Source: Streptomyces sp. NBRC 110035 (lineage in GTDB: Bacteria; Actinomycetota; Actinomycetes; Streptomycetales; Streptomycetaceae). From it: a DNA stretch of 64,000 bases. Shown here one piece after another: positions 25,815-37,607 of this stretch. Each line of letters opens with the position of its first letter. The first letter of the stretch is position 1. The notes under the pieces are model-generated. The model saw only the letters and a list, made by a program, of their open reading frames with translations, was not told where the DNA came from and searched no databases. Both the position numbers and the translations under genes were made by a program. The stretch spans positions 62,001 to 126,000 of the forward strand of contig NZ_BBNN01000037.1 of assembly GCF_000829695.1 (NCBI RefSeq), written 5' to 3'.

Positions 25815-26087
25815 TTACTGGGCGGGGCCCTCAATGGCCTCGGAGGTCAGCAGTCCCGCGTTGATCTCACGCAGGGCGATCGAGAGCGGCTTCTCGTGGA
25901 CGTGGGTGTCGACGAGGGGGCCGACGTACTCGAGGAGCCCCTCGCCGAGCTGCGAGTAGTACGCGTTGATCTGGCGAGCCCGCTTGGCCGCGTAGATCAC
26001 GAGGCTGTACTTCGAGTCCGTGGCCTCGAGGAGCTCGTCGATCGGCGGGTTGATGATGCCCTCGGGCGTGGAGATGGAAGAGGACAC
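25815..26087 (-). CDS. rpoZ: RNA polymerase omega subunit
   Basis: 90-aa omega subunit, which helps fold and hold beta' in RNA polymerase and in many bacteria forms part of a ppGpp-binding site. The sequence PPIDELLEATDSKYSLVIYAAKRARQIN carries the conserved ATDSKYSLV and RARQIN region. The GTG start at 26087 has GGAAGG upstream. It is directly downstream of gmk (73 bp), the conserved gmk-rpoZ-coaBC order of actinobacteria. Its length is normal. Loss in Streptomyces is known to affect development and antibiotic production. Confidence 0.95.
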   Translation of the reverse strand: MSSSISTPEGIINPPIDELLEATDSKYSLVIYAAKRARQINAYYSQLGEGLLEYVGPLVDTHVHEKPLSIALREINAGLLTSEAIEGPAQ

Positions 26088-26160
26088 GCTCTACCTTCCG
26101 ATGGATGGGAAAGAATCGGTCTGCATGATCGCTGAATGACCGTTGAGGAAACGCTGACGA

Positions 26161-26754
26161 TCACACGACGTTCATCAAGGCTAGCAGCTCGCGGGCCACG
26201 TCCTCGACGGAGGTGTTGACCAGGGTCGTGTCGAACTCCGGCTCGGCCGCCAGCTCGGTCTTCGCGGCCTCCAGCCGCCGCTCGACCACCTCGGGCGACT
26301 CGGTGCCCCGGCCGGTGAGCCGGCGCACCAGCTCCTCCCAGGAGGGAGGGGCCAGGAAGACCAGCTGGGCCTCGGTCATGGACTCGCGGACCTGGCGGGC
26401 GCCCTGGAGGTCGATCTCCAGGAGGACGGGCAGACCCGACTCCAGGTGTTCGAGCACCGCCGCGCGCGGTGTGCCGTAGCGGTTGCCGGCGAACTCGGCC
26501 CACTCCAGCAGTTCGCCGTTGGCGATCAGTTTGTCCATCTCGTCGTCGGTGACGAAGAGGTAGTGGACCCCGTCCCGTTCACCGGGGCGCGGCTTGCGGG
26601 TCGTCGCCGACACCGAGAGCCAGACCTCGGGGTGCGCCTTGCGCATATGCGCGACGACCGTGCTCTTGCCGACCCCCGAGGGGCCGGAGAGCACGGTCAG
26701 CCGCGGACGTACGTCCGGGGGTACGGGGGTCGTCCCCCGGGGTGTTGCAGCCAT
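26161..26754 (-). CDS. gmk: Guanylate kinase
   Basis: 197-aa GMP kinase converting GMP to GDP with ATP. Walker A GPSGVGKST lies at about residues 23-31. The GMP-binding region SVSATTRKPRPGERDGVHYLF, the EWAEFAGNRYGTP block and LLEIDLQGARQV follow in the usual order. ATG at 26754. It sits 37 bp downstream of sIHF and 73 bp upstream of rpoZ on the same strand. In other bacteria this enzyme is inhibited by (p)ppGpp, which is notable with a rel gene in the same window. There is a short N-terminal extension of about 18 residues before the P-loop strand. Confidence 0.96.
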   Translation of the reverse strand: MAATPRGTTPVPPDVRPRLTVLSGPSGVGKSTVVAHMRKAHPEVWLSVSATTRKPRPGERDGVHYLFVTDDEMDKLIANGELLEWAEFAGNRYGTPRAAVLEHLESGLPVLLEIDLQGARQVRESMTEAQLVFLAPPSWEELVRRLTGRGTESPEVVERRLEAAKTELAAEPEFDTTLVNTSVEDVARELLALMNVV

Positions 26755-26791
26755 GCGGCGATTATTCCAGCAATCCCGGTGTGCCCGGGAC

Positions 26792-27115
26792 TCAGGAGCC
26801 GGTGCTGCCGAACTCGCGCTCCAGGGAGGCGATCTGGTTCGAACCGAGACCGCGTACGCGGCGGCTCTCGGAGATGCCCAGTCGCTCCATGATCTGCTTG
26901 GCGCGGACCTTGCCCACGCCCGGCAGGGACTCGAGCAGGGCGGAGACCTTCATCTTGCCGATGACGTCGTTCTCCTGGCCCTGCTTGATGACCTCGTGCA
27001 AGGAGGCGCCGGAGTGCTTGAGTCGATTCTTGACCTCGGCCCGCTCCCGGCGAGCCGCGGCGGCCTTTTCGAGCGCGGCTGCGCGCTGTTCAGGGGTAAG
27101 GGGCGGAAGAGCCAC
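26792..27115 (-). CDS. sihf: Actinobacterial integration host factor sIHF
   Basis: 107-aa basic nucleoid-associated protein of the actinobacterial IHF type, unrelated to proteobacterial IHF. It contains a long N-terminal helix (LTPEQRAAALEKAAAARRERAEVKN) and a helix-two-turns-helix DNA-binding region LESLPGVGKVRAKQIMERLGI, then RRVRGLGSNQIASL. The GTG at 27115 gives VALPPLTPEQ, the N-terminus of the characterised Streptomyces coelicolor protein; upstream extension is rejected. The protein is known to bind and bend DNA, and to affect nucleoid compaction, sporulation and antibiotic production. It lies between pyrF and gmk; the 257 bp upstream are gene-free and should contain its promoter. Confidence 0.95.
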   Translation of the reverse strand: MALPPLTPEQRAAALEKAAAARRERAEVKNRLKHSGASLHEVIKQGQENDVIGKMKVSALLESLPGVGKVRAKQIMERLGISESRRVRGLGSNQIASLEREFGSTGS

Positions 27116-27372
27116 GCCTACGTCACCTCGGATGTCGAACTGTCGGATACGGACCGGTGAGGAACCTAGTCGCCCCACACCAGGGGAGCCACGAGCAACA
27201 CGCTTGCCCGTTCACTCTCCGTCGGAGACTAGCGGCCAACTCCTCCGGAGTCAGCGAGAACAGCGGAAAAGTCCTGGTCAGCCTCCAGGATGGCAGACAT
27301 TTGCGGGCATAACGACCCTGTTTTCTTTTCGTACGCGGATCCCGGCGGTCCTCTGCGTCCCTCGTCGGAGGC

Positions 27373-28221
27373 TCAGACCGTCGCCAGGGCCGTCCCGATC
27401 TCCTCCGCGAACCGCTCCGTCGCGTCACGCAGCGCGACCACGTCGGCACCGTGGCGCAACACTCCCCGGCTGACGTTCGGCACGACGTTGCGCGCCACCG
27501 GGCCGAAGACCGCCGGGAGATCCGCCGCCGTGGCCCCTTGCGCGCCGATGCCGGGCGCGAGCAGCGGACCGTTGATGTCCAGGTCGTACGAGGACAGGTC
27601 GCCGAGCGTCGCGCCGACGACCGCGCCGAAGGACCCCAGGGGGGTCTCCCCCGCGTTCTCGGCGGCCAGGTGCCCCAGCATGGTCGCGCCCACGCTGCGC
27701 CCGTCGGCCCGTACCGCGTGCTGCACCTCGCCGCCCTCCGGGTTGGAGGTCAGCGCCAGGACGAACAGTCCCGTGCCGCTCTCCCGGGCCAGCGCCACCG
27801 CCGGACCCAGCGAGCCGTAGCCGAGGTACGGGGAGACGGTCAGCGCGTCCGAGAACAGCGGGGAGTCCGGATGCAGGAAGGACTCGGCGTAGGCGGCCAT
27901 GGTGGAGCCGATGTCGCCGCGCTTGGCGTCCATGACGACCAGCGCGCCGGCCGCCCGCGCCTGAGCGACCGTCGTCTCCAGCACCGCGACGCCGCGCGAG
28001 CCGAAGCGCTCGAAGAACGCGCTCTGCGGCTTGAGCACGGCGACCCGGTCCGCGACCGCCTCGACGACCGTGCGGCTGAACCGCTCCAGGCCGGCCACGT
28101 CGTCGTTCAGGCCCCACTCGGCGAGCAGAGAGGCGTGCGGGTCGATGCCGACGCACAGCGGGCCGCGCGTGTCCATGGCCCGCCGCAGCCGTGTGCCGAA
28201 GGGGACCGGTCGTCCGCTCAT
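27373..28221 (-). CDS. pyrF: Orotidine 5'-phosphate decarboxylase
   Basis: 282-aa enzyme converting OMP to UMP, last step of de novo pyrimidine synthesis. It belongs to the longer type-2 (actinobacterial) family. Motifs: LCVGIDPHASLLAEWGL near the N-terminus, FFERFGSRGVAVLE, and the catalytic VVMDAKRGDIGSTMAAYAES (Asp-x-Lys-x-x-Asp). The ATG at 28221 overlaps the pyrD stop by 4 bp (ATGA), indicating translational coupling. It is the last gene of the pyr operon; no clear terminator hairpin follows in the 257 bp before sIHF. Confidence 0.96.
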   Translation of the reverse strand: MSGRPVPFGTRLRRAMDTRGPLCVGIDPHASLLAEWGLNDDVAGLERFSRTVVEAVADRVAVLKPQSAFFERFGSRGVAVLETTVAQARAAGALVVMDAKRGDIGSTMAAYAESFLHPDSPLFSDALTVSPYLGYGSLGPAVALARESGTGLFVLALTSNPEGGEVQHAVRADGRSVGATMLGHLAAENAGETPLGSFGAVVGATLGDLSSYDLDINGPLLAPGIGAQGATAADLPAVFGPVARNVVPNVSRGVLRHGADVVALRDATERFAEEIGTALATV

Positions 28222-29324
28222 GCCGTTGTCCTCACGTCGGCGCCCACCGCGTCGGCGAGCGTGGCGTACGTGCTGGTGCGCAGGCGCGCGGCGAGCCCCT
28301 TGTGGAGAGTGCGGGCCCAGAGGGGCCCCTCGTAGACGAGGGCGCTGTACCCCTGGACCAGCGTGGCGCCGGCCAGGATGCGCTGCCAGGCGTCCTCGGC
28401 GTTCTCGACACCGCCGACGCCGACCAGGGTGATCCGGTCCCCCACACGCGCGTACAGGCGGCGCAGCACCTCGAGGGAGCGTGCCTTCAGGGGGGCGCCG
28501 GACAGGCCGCCGGTCTCCTGTACGGCGGCGGGGCCGGACCGCAGGCCGAGCCCCGCGCGCGCGATGGTGGTGTTCGTGGCGATGATCCCGTCCAGACCGA
28601 GCTCCACGGCCAGGTCGGCGACCGCGTCGACGTCCTCGTCGGCGAGGTCCGGGGCGATCTTCACCAGCAGCGGCACCCGGCGGGCGGGCACGGCGCGGTC
28701 GGCGGCCTCGCGGACGGCGGTGAGCAGCGGGCGCAGATGGTCGGCGGCCTGGAGGTCCCGCAGGCCGGGGGTGTTCGGCGAGGAGACGTTGACGACCAGG
28801 TAGTCGGCGTACGGCGCCAGCCGCTCGGCGGACTTCACGTAGTCGGCGACGGCCTCGGCCTCGGGCACGGCCTTGGTCTTGCCGATGTTGACGCCGACGA
28901 CCGTCCTGAAGACGGGCGTACGGGAGGCCAGGCGGGCTGCCACGGCCAGCGATCCCTCGTTGTTGAAGCCCATGCGGTTGATCAGCGCGCGGTCCGCCAC
29001 CAGCCGGAACAGCCGCTTCTTCGGGTTGCCGGGCTGCGGCTCGCCGGTCACCGTGCCGATCTCGACGTGGTCGAAGCCGAGCATCGCCATGCCGTCGACG
29101 CCGACGGCGTTCTTGTCGAAGCCGGCGGCGAGACCGAAGGGACTGTGCAGGCGCAGCCCGAGGGCCTCGGTGCGCAGTTCCCGGTGGCGGGGCGCGAGCG
29201 CGGCGGCGACGAAGGTGCGCAGGCCGGGGACGCGCGCGACGAGACGGATCCAGCGGAAGGCGAGGTGGTGGGCCCGCTCCGGATCCATCCGCTGGAACAC
29301 CAGGTGGAAGAAGTACTTGTACAT
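28218..29324 (-). CDS. pyrD: Dihydroorotate dehydrogenase (quinone), class 2
   Basis: 368-aa membrane-associated flavoenzyme oxidising dihydroorotate to orotate with quinone. The class-2 N-terminal helix YFFHLVFQRMDPERAHHLAF anchors it to the membrane. GLAAGFDKNA, GTVTGEPQPGNPKKRLFR, NRMGFNNEG and VNVSSPNTPGLR (with the catalytic Ser of class 2) follow, and VGVGGVENAEDAW lies near the end. ATG at 29324. It is separated from carB by 96 bp holding a strong hairpin, and overlaps pyrF by 4 bp downstream. Length is typical. Confidence 0.96.
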   Translation of the reverse strand: MYKYFFHLVFQRMDPERAHHLAFRWIRLVARVPGLRTFVAAALAPRHRELRTEALGLRLHSPFGLAAGFDKNAVGVDGMAMLGFDHVEIGTVTGEPQPGNPKKRLFRLVADRALINRMGFNNEGSLAVAARLASRTPVFRTVVGVNIGKTKAVPEAEAVADYVKSAERLAPYADYLVVNVSSPNTPGLRDLQAADHLRPLLTAVREAADRAVPARRVPLLVKIAPDLADEDVDAVADLAVELGLDGIIATNTTIARAGLGLRSGPAAVQETGGLSGAPLKARSLEVLRRLYARVGDRITLVGVGGVENAEDAWQRILAGATLVQGYSALVYEGPLWARTLHKGLAARLRTSTYATLADAVGADVRTTA

Positions 29325-29383
29325 GGCTGTGTCCTCGTGAAAGGTCTCGTGAAGAGCCTGACGAACCTGAAGGGCCTCGTGAA

Positions 29384-29413
29384 GAGGGGGACACCGTTTC
29401 CGGTGTCCCCCTC
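29384..29413 (-). terminator. Intercistronic hairpin between carB and pyrD
   Basis: Twelve perfect base pairs, GAGGGGGACACC (29384-29395) with GGTGTCCCCCTC (29402-29413), and a 6-nt loop. It starts 7 bp after the carB stop inside the pyr operon. Between it and the pyrD start, CTCGTGAA occurs three times. It could be a partial terminator or a mRNA processing site lowering pyrD-pyrF expression. Confidence 0.7.
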
Positions 29414-29420
29414 GGGGCCG

Positions 29421-32736
<3,316 letters not shown>

Positions 32737-32744
<8 letters not shown>

Positions 32745-33891
32745 GCTGGCCCTCCATCAGGGAAACGAAGCGGTCGAACAGGTAGGCGGCGTCGTGCGGC
32801 CCCGCTGCCGCTTCCGGGTGGTACTGGACGCTGAAGGCCGGTTTGTCGAGCAGCCGGAGCCCTTCCACCACGTTGTCGTTGAGGCAGACGTGGGACACCT
32901 CGGCGCGGCCGAACGGGGTGTCGGAGACCTTGTCGAGGGGGGCGTCGACGGCGAAGCCGTGGTTGTGCGCGGTGACCTCGACCTTGCCCGTGGTGCGGTC
33001 CTGGACCGGCTGGTTGATGCCGCGGTGGCCGTACTTCAGCTTGTAGGTGCCGAAGCCGAGGGCGCGGCCGAGGATCTGGTTGCCGAAGCAGATCCCGAAC
33101 AGCGGGGTGCCGCGCTCCAGGACGGACCGCATCACGGAGACGGGGTGGTCGGCGGTGGCGGGATCACCGGGTCCGTTGGAGAAGAACACGCCGTCGGGGT
33201 CGAGGGCGTGGACGTCGTCGGCGGTCGCGGTGGCGGGCAGGACGTGCACCTCGATGCCGCGCTCGGCCATCCGGTGCGGGGTCATGCCCTTGATGCCGAG
33301 GTCGACGGCGGCGACGGTGAACCGTTTCTCGCCGACGGCGGGGACGACGTACGGCTCGGCGGTGGCGACCTCGGCGGCGAGGTCGGCGCCCTTCATCCCG
33401 GGCGTTTCCCGGACCTCGGCCAGCAGTGCGGCGTCGTCGCGTACGGCGTCGCCGCTGAAGATGCCGACGCGCATGGCGCCCCGCTCGCGCAGGTGCCGGG
33501 TGAGGGCGCGGGTGTCGATGCCGCTGATGCCGACGACGCCCTGGGCGGCGAGTTCCTCGTCCAGGGAGCGGCGGGAGCGCCAGTTGGACGGCACGCGCGC
33601 GGGGTCGCGCACGACGTAGCCGGCGACCCAGATCCGCCGGGACTCGGGGTCCTCGTCGTTGACGCCGGTGTTGCCGACGTGCGGGGCGGTCATGACCACG
33701 ACCTGGCGGTGGTAGGACGGGTCGGTGAGGGTCTCCTGGTAGCCGGTCATGCCGGTGGAGAACACCGCTTCGCCGAAGGTCTCCCCCACTGCCCCGTAGG
33801 CGCGGCCGCGGAAGACCCGGCCGTCCTCCAGGACGAGTACGGCGGGAAGCACCTTCTCGCGAGAGGCGGTTCCCCGGGTGGAGGTTGTCAT
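32737..33891 (-). CDS. carA: Carbamoyl-phosphate synthase small subunit
   Basis: 384-aa glutaminase subunit supplying ammonia to CarB. The N-terminal domain contains FGEAVFSTGMTGYQETLTDPSY. The class I glutamine amidotransferase domain contains FFSNGPGDP, the nucleophile Cys in GICFGNQILGRALG, and the His-Glu pair in QYHPEAAAGPHD. The ATG at 33891 is chosen; it overlaps the upstream membrane-protein gene by 4 bp, and its own end overlaps carB by 8 bp, so the three are translationally coupled. Product serves both pyrimidine and arginine synthesis. Confidence 0.97.
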
Positions 33892-34469
33892 CGTTCGGCG
33901 CCTTCCGTCGTGACGTCTGTGACGTTCGTCTTGCTCATGGAGTTGATGGCCTCGACCCACTCGGTGTGCTCGGCCGCCCGGTCGAAGCGGAAGCCGGAGT
34001 CGATCAGCCGCTCGCCGTGCGCCCAGGTGACGACCAGCAGTCCGCCCTCGGTGAGCACCTTGCCGGCGATGCCCTTGTCGAGCCGGGCCCCGCGCAGCGC
34101 GTCGGCCGGGACGAAGAAGTCGCCGGCTCCGGGGCGCACGGCGTCCAGGCCCGCGTCGGTGAGGGTGACCTCCGCGCGGCTACGGGTGCCCAGGCCGTGC
34201 GCCACGATGCGGTCGAGCCACTGACCGGCGGTGGTGGAGCCGTGGTAGCGGCCGCTCGCGCTGAGTTTCGCCCGGCCGGGAGTGTCCGGGGCCGTGGGCA
34301 GTTCGGGCAGGTCGCCCTGGAGGGTGCCGCGCCACTTCCAGCCCTCGCGCATCAGCCAGTAGACGAGCGCGACGAAGAGGGCGAGTCCGACCACCCAGCC
34401 GATCCGGGCGGCCCAGTCGGTCACTTCCGCCGATTCCTTCTCGGCGGCCAGCAGGATTACAGGTGTCAC
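33888..34469 (-). CDS. Single-pass membrane protein in the pyr operon
   Basis: 193-aa protein of unknown function. One hydrophobic segment at about residues 22-41 (ARIGWVVGLALFVALVYWLM) precedes a soluble domain of about 150 residues. That domain begins at KLSASGRYHGSTTAGQWLDRI and contains ARLDKGIAGKVLTEGGLLVVTW and FDRAAEHTEWVEAINSM. The predicted strand-rich fold with a C-terminal helix resembles PH-like domains. GTG start at 34469 overlaps the pyrC stop (4 bp), and its end overlaps carA (4 bp). Such tight coupling inside the pyr operon suggests a role tied to pyrimidine or carbamoyl phosphate synthesis at the membrane, but no function is known to me. Confidence 0.85.
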   Translation of the reverse strand: MTPVILLAAEKESAEVTDWAARIGWVVGLALFVALVYWLMREGWKWRGTLQGDLPELPTAPDTPGRAKLSASGRYHGSTTAGQWLDRIVAHGLGTRSRAEVTLTDAGLDAVRPGAGDFFVPADALRGARLDKGIAGKVLTEGGLLVVTWAHGERLIDSGFRFDRAAEHTEWVEAINSMSKTNVTDVTTEGAER

Positions 34470-35779
34470 GTGAGCTTCCCGTCGATGAGCGTGGCCGTGC
34501 CCCGGAGCCAGGTGTGCGTGACACGGCCCGGCAGCTCACGGCCCTCGTACGGGGTGTTGCGGCTGCGCGAGGCGAAGCCCGCGGGGTCCACGGAACCACG
34601 GTATGCCGTGTCGACGAGCATGAGGTTGGCGGGCTCACCTGCCGAGACGGGCCGGCCGTGGCCCTCGGCCCGTCCGATGCGCGCGGGAGCGAAGGACATC
34701 CGGTCCGCGACCCCGGCCCAGTCCAGCAGCCCCGTGTCCACCATGGTCTCCTGGACCACCGACAGCGCCGTCTCCAGGCCGACCATGCCCATGGCCGCGG
34801 CGGCCCACTCGCAGTCCTTGTCCTCGTGCGGGTGCGGGGCGTGGTCGGTGGCGACGATGTCGATCGTGCCGTCGGCGAGCGCCTCGCGCAGCGCGTGGAC
34901 GTCCCGCTCGGTGCGCAGCGGCGGGTTGACCTTGTAGACCGGGTTGTACGAACGCACCAGCTCGTCGGTGAGGAGCAGGTGGTGCGGGGTGACCTCGGCG
35001 GTGACGTCGATACCGCGGGACTTGGCCCAGCGGACGATCTCGACGCTGCCCGCGGTCGACAGGTGGCAGATGTGGACGCGGGAGCCGACGTGCTCGGCGA
35101 GCAGCACGTCCCGGGCGATGATCGACTCCTCGGCGACGGCCGGCCAGCCGCCCAGCCCCAGCTCGGCCGAGACGACGCCCTCGTTCATCTGGGCGCCCTC
35201 GGTCAGCCGGGGCTCCTGGGCGTGCTGGGCGACGACCCCGTCGAAGGCCTTCACGTACTCCAGGGCGCGCCGCATGATCACGGCGTCGTGGACGCACTTG
35301 CCGTCGTCGGAGAAGACGGTGACGCCGGCCGCGGACTCGTGCATGGCACCCAGTTCGGCGAGCGTGCTGCCCTCCAGGCCGACGGTGACGGCGCCGACGG
35401 GACGTACGTCGCAGTAGCCGTGCTCCCTGCCGAGCCGCCAGACCTGCTCGACGACGCCGGCGGTGTCGGCGACGGGGAAGGTGTTGGCCATGGCGAACAC
35501 GGCGGTGTAGCCCCCGCTCGCCGCCGCGCGGGTACCGGTCAGCACGGTCTCGGAGTCCTCGCGGCCGGGCTCGCGCAGATGGGTGTGCAGGTCGACCAGG
35601 CCGGGCAGCAGCACCTTGCCGTGGGCCTCGACGACGGTCACCTCCTGCGCCTCTCCGGCAGGGCCGGCGCCCTCGGCGCTCAGCCCGGTGCCGACGGCCA
35701 CGACGGTCCCGCCGTCGATCAGCACGTCCTGCGGGTCGCCGCCGAGCACCTTCGCACCGCGGATCAGGGTCTTGCTCAT
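34466..35779 (-). CDS. pyrC: Dihydroorotase
   Basis: 437-aa type I zinc amidohydrolase cyclising carbamoyl aspartate to dihydroorotate. The metal-binding His65-x-His67 lies in GLVDLHTHLREPG, whose Arg contacts substrate. MANTFPVADT, HICHLSTAGSVEIVRWAK and the catalytic Asp in ATDHAPHPHEDK follow. It begins 4 bp after the pyrB stop and ends overlapping the membrane-protein gene by 4 bp. ATG at 35779. Length and motifs match active dihydroorotases rather than the inactive PyrC' forms. Confidence 0.96.
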   Translation of the reverse strand: MSKTLIRGAKVLGGDPQDVLIDGGTVVAVGTGLSAEGAGPAGEAQEVTVVEAHGKVLLPGLVDLHTHLREPGREDSETVLTGTRAAASGGYTAVFAMANTFPVADTAGVVEQVWRLGREHGYCDVRPVGAVTVGLEGSTLAELGAMHESAAGVTVFSDDGKCVHDAVIMRRALEYVKAFDGVVAQHAQEPRLTEGAQMNEGVVSAELGLGGWPAVAEESIIARDVLLAEHVGSRVHICHLSTAGSVEIVRWAKSRGIDVTAEVTPHHLLLTDELVRSYNPVYKVNPPLRTERDVHALREALADGTIDIVATDHAPHPHEDKDCEWAAAAMGMVGLETALSVVQETMVDTGLLDWAGVADRMSFAPARIGRAEGHGRPVSAGEPANLMLVDTAYRGSVDPAGFASRSRNTPYEGRELPGRVTHTWLRGTATLIDGKLT

Positions 35780-35783
35780 CGTG

Positions 35784-36764
35784 TTACTTCTCCTCCGTGG
35801 TGCGGGCGGGTGCGGCGGCGGGTTCGTTGCCCCCGAGCAGCAGGTACAGGACGGCCATCCGGATGGAGACCCCGTTGGTGACCTGCTCGACGACGGTGCA
35901 GCGCTCGGAGTCGGCCACCTCGGCGGTGATCTCCATGCCGCGGACCATGGGGCCGGGGTGCATCACGATCGCGTGCTCGGGCATCCTCCGCATGCGTTCG
36001 CCGTCGAGGCCGTAGCGCCGTGAGTACTCGCGCTCGGTCGGGAAGAACGCGGCCTTCATCCGCTCGCGCTGCACCCGCAGCATCATCACCGCGTCGGACT
36101 TGGGCAGGGTCCGGTCGAGGTCGTAGGAGACCTCGCAGGGCCAGGCCTCGACGCCGACCGGCAGCAGGGTCGGCGGGGCGACGAGGGTGACCTCCGCACC
36201 GAGGGTGTGCAGCAGGTCGACGTTGGAGCGGGCGACCCGGCTGTGCAGGACGTCGCCGACGAGCGTGATGCGCCGTCCGGAGAGGTCCTGGCCGATCCCG
36301 GTGTCCCGGCCGACGAGCCGGCGCCGCATGGTGAAGGCGTCGAGCAGGGCCTGGGTGGGGTGCTGGTGGGTGCCGTCGCCGGCGTTGATGACGTGCGCGT
36401 CGATCCAGCCGGAGGTGGCCAGCCGGTACGGGGCCCCGGAGGCGCCGTGCCGGATGACGACGGCGTCGACGCCCATGGCCTCCAGGGTCTGGGCGGTGTC
36501 CTTGAGGGACTCGCCCTTGGAGACGCTGGAACCCTTGGCGGTGAAGTTGATGACGTCCGCGGACAGCCGCTTCTCGGCGGCCTCGAAGGAGATCCTGGTC
36601 CGGGTGGAGTCCTCGAAGAAGAGGTTGACGACGGTCCGGCCGCGCAGGGTCGGAAGTTTCTTGATCGGCCGGTCGGCGACCCGGGCCATCTCCTCGGCGG
36701 TGTCGAGGATCAGGACGGCGTCGTCGCGGGTGAGGTCGGCGGCCGAGATGAGATGACGCTGCAT
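35784..36764 (-). CDS. pyrB: Aspartate carbamoyltransferase catalytic chain
   Basis: 326-aa transferase condensing aspartate and carbamoyl phosphate. Carbamoyl-phosphate binding site FFEDSTRTRISFEAAEKRL (about residues 50-70), the STRTR and HPTQALLDAF motifs, and MMLRVQRERM in the aspartate-binding domain are present. No pyrI-like regulatory subunit is encoded nearby, so control is probably through PyrR. ATG at 36764. It is 108 bp downstream of pyrR and nearly touches pyrC. Confidence 0.96.
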   Translation of the reverse strand: MQRHLISAADLTRDDAVLILDTAEEMARVADRPIKKLPTLRGRTVVNLFFEDSTRTRISFEAAEKRLSADVINFTAKGSSVSKGESLKDTAQTLEAMGVDAVVIRHGASGAPYRLATSGWIDAHVINAGDGTHQHPTQALLDAFTMRRRLVGRDTGIGQDLSGRRITLVGDVLHSRVARSNVDLLHTLGAEVTLVAPPTLLPVGVEAWPCEVSYDLDRTLPKSDAVMMLRVQRERMKAAFFPTEREYSRRYGLDGERMRRMPEHAIVMHPGPMVRGMEITAEVADSERCTVVEQVTNGVSIRMAVLYLLLGGNEPAAAPARTTEEK

Positions 36765-36872
36765 CTGTCAGGCTCCGTAGGGCAGTTCAACAGGAAGAAC
36801 GTGACAATCCGGGCAGCCGGGCGCAGGGTGACGCCCCGGGCCGGTGCGCGCGGGTGGCGTGCGCCCGGATCG

Positions 36873-37430
36873 CTACGGGGAGGGCTGCTTGGCACCGAGC
36901 AGCACGGTGTCGCGACCGTCCTCCTCGGCGAGCAGGACCTTGACCGTCTCCCGCAACGACGTGGGGAGGTTCTTGCCGACGTAGTCGGCGCGGATGGGCA
37001 GTTCGCGGTGGCCGCGGTCGACGAGGACGGCGAGCTGCACCGCGCGCGGGCGCCCGATGTCGTTCAGCGCGTCGAGGGCTGCGCGGATGGTGCGCCCGGA
37101 GAAGAGCACGTCGTCCACCAGGACGACCAGGCGGCCGTCGATGCCGTCGCCGGGGATCTCGGTGCGGGCCAGCGCGCGCGGGGGGTGCATGCGCAGGTCG
37201 TCGCGGTACATGGTGATGTCGAGCGAGCCGGCCGGGACCTTGCGCTCGGTGACCTGCTCGAGCTTGGCGGCGAGCCGCTGGGCGAGGAAGACGCCCCGGG
37301 TCGGAATGCCGAGGAGCACCACGTCGTCGGCGCCCTTGGCGCGCTCGACGATCTCGTGGGCGATGCGGGTCAGTACCCGCGCGATGTCGGGGCCCTCGAG
37401 AACGGGCCGCGCATCGGAGTGCGTGTCCAT
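36873..37430 (-). CDS. pyrR: PyrR regulator / uracil phosphoribosyltransferase
   Basis: 185-aa bifunctional protein: an RNA-binding regulator of pyr genes that senses UMP, with uracil phosphoribosyltransferase activity. The phosphoribosyltransferase loop LVVLVDDVLFSGRTIRAAL is complete, and TRGVFLAQRLAAKLEQV and the basic YRDDLR region are in place. The ATG at 37430 (MDTHSDARPVLEG) has GGAGG nine bases upstream; a longer start near 37496 would run through the proposed PyrR-binding loop and is rejected. It is first in the pyr operon and divergent from bldD. Autoregulation through its own leader is likely. Confidence 0.95.
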   Translation of the reverse strand: MDTHSDARPVLEGPDIARVLTRIAHEIVERAKGADDVVLLGIPTRGVFLAQRLAAKLEQVTERKVPAGSLDITMYRDDLRMHPPRALARTEIPGDGIDGRLVVLVDDVLFSGRTIRAALDALNDIGRPRAVQLAVLVDRGHRELPIRADYVGKNLPTSLRETVKVLLAEEDGRDTVLLGAKQPSP

Positions 37431-37439
37431 GTGAACGGA

Positions 37440-37500
37440 CCTCCTTCTCCGCCTCACGGGACGGACCTTAAAGGACGTCGGATGTACAGCGGCCACGCTA
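37440..37500 (-). promoter_or_regulatory. pyrR leader with PyrR-binding loop, SD and possible -10
   Basis: On the minus strand CGUCCCGUGAGGCG (37450-37463) matches the PyrR loop consensus ARUCCNGNGAGGYU at 10 of 12 specified positions, including the UCC, GAGG and following pyrimidine. CCG and CGG flank the loop core and can pair. The next bases, 37440-37450, are the GGAGAAGGAGG Shine-Dalgarno of pyrR, so PyrR binding would block ribosome access. TAGCGT (37495-37500) is a possible -10, giving a leader of about 60 nt. No antiterminator/terminator pair is visible, which points to translational rather than transcriptional control, as shown for mycobacterial pyrR. Confidence 0.65.
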
Positions 37501-37607
37501 CCAGGCCGGGGAACGACACCCCCGGTACCCCCTCCCGCCGACGCCGGTCAGTCCTTCGGCGCAACGGTTCCGGCCGGTCCCGGAGGAGTCGGTGTGGACC
37601 GTTCGGC

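Noticed and set aside
36765..36872. A second PyrR-binding loop between pyrR and pyrB
   Set aside because: Searching the minus strand of this gap for UCCnGnGAGG gave no match.
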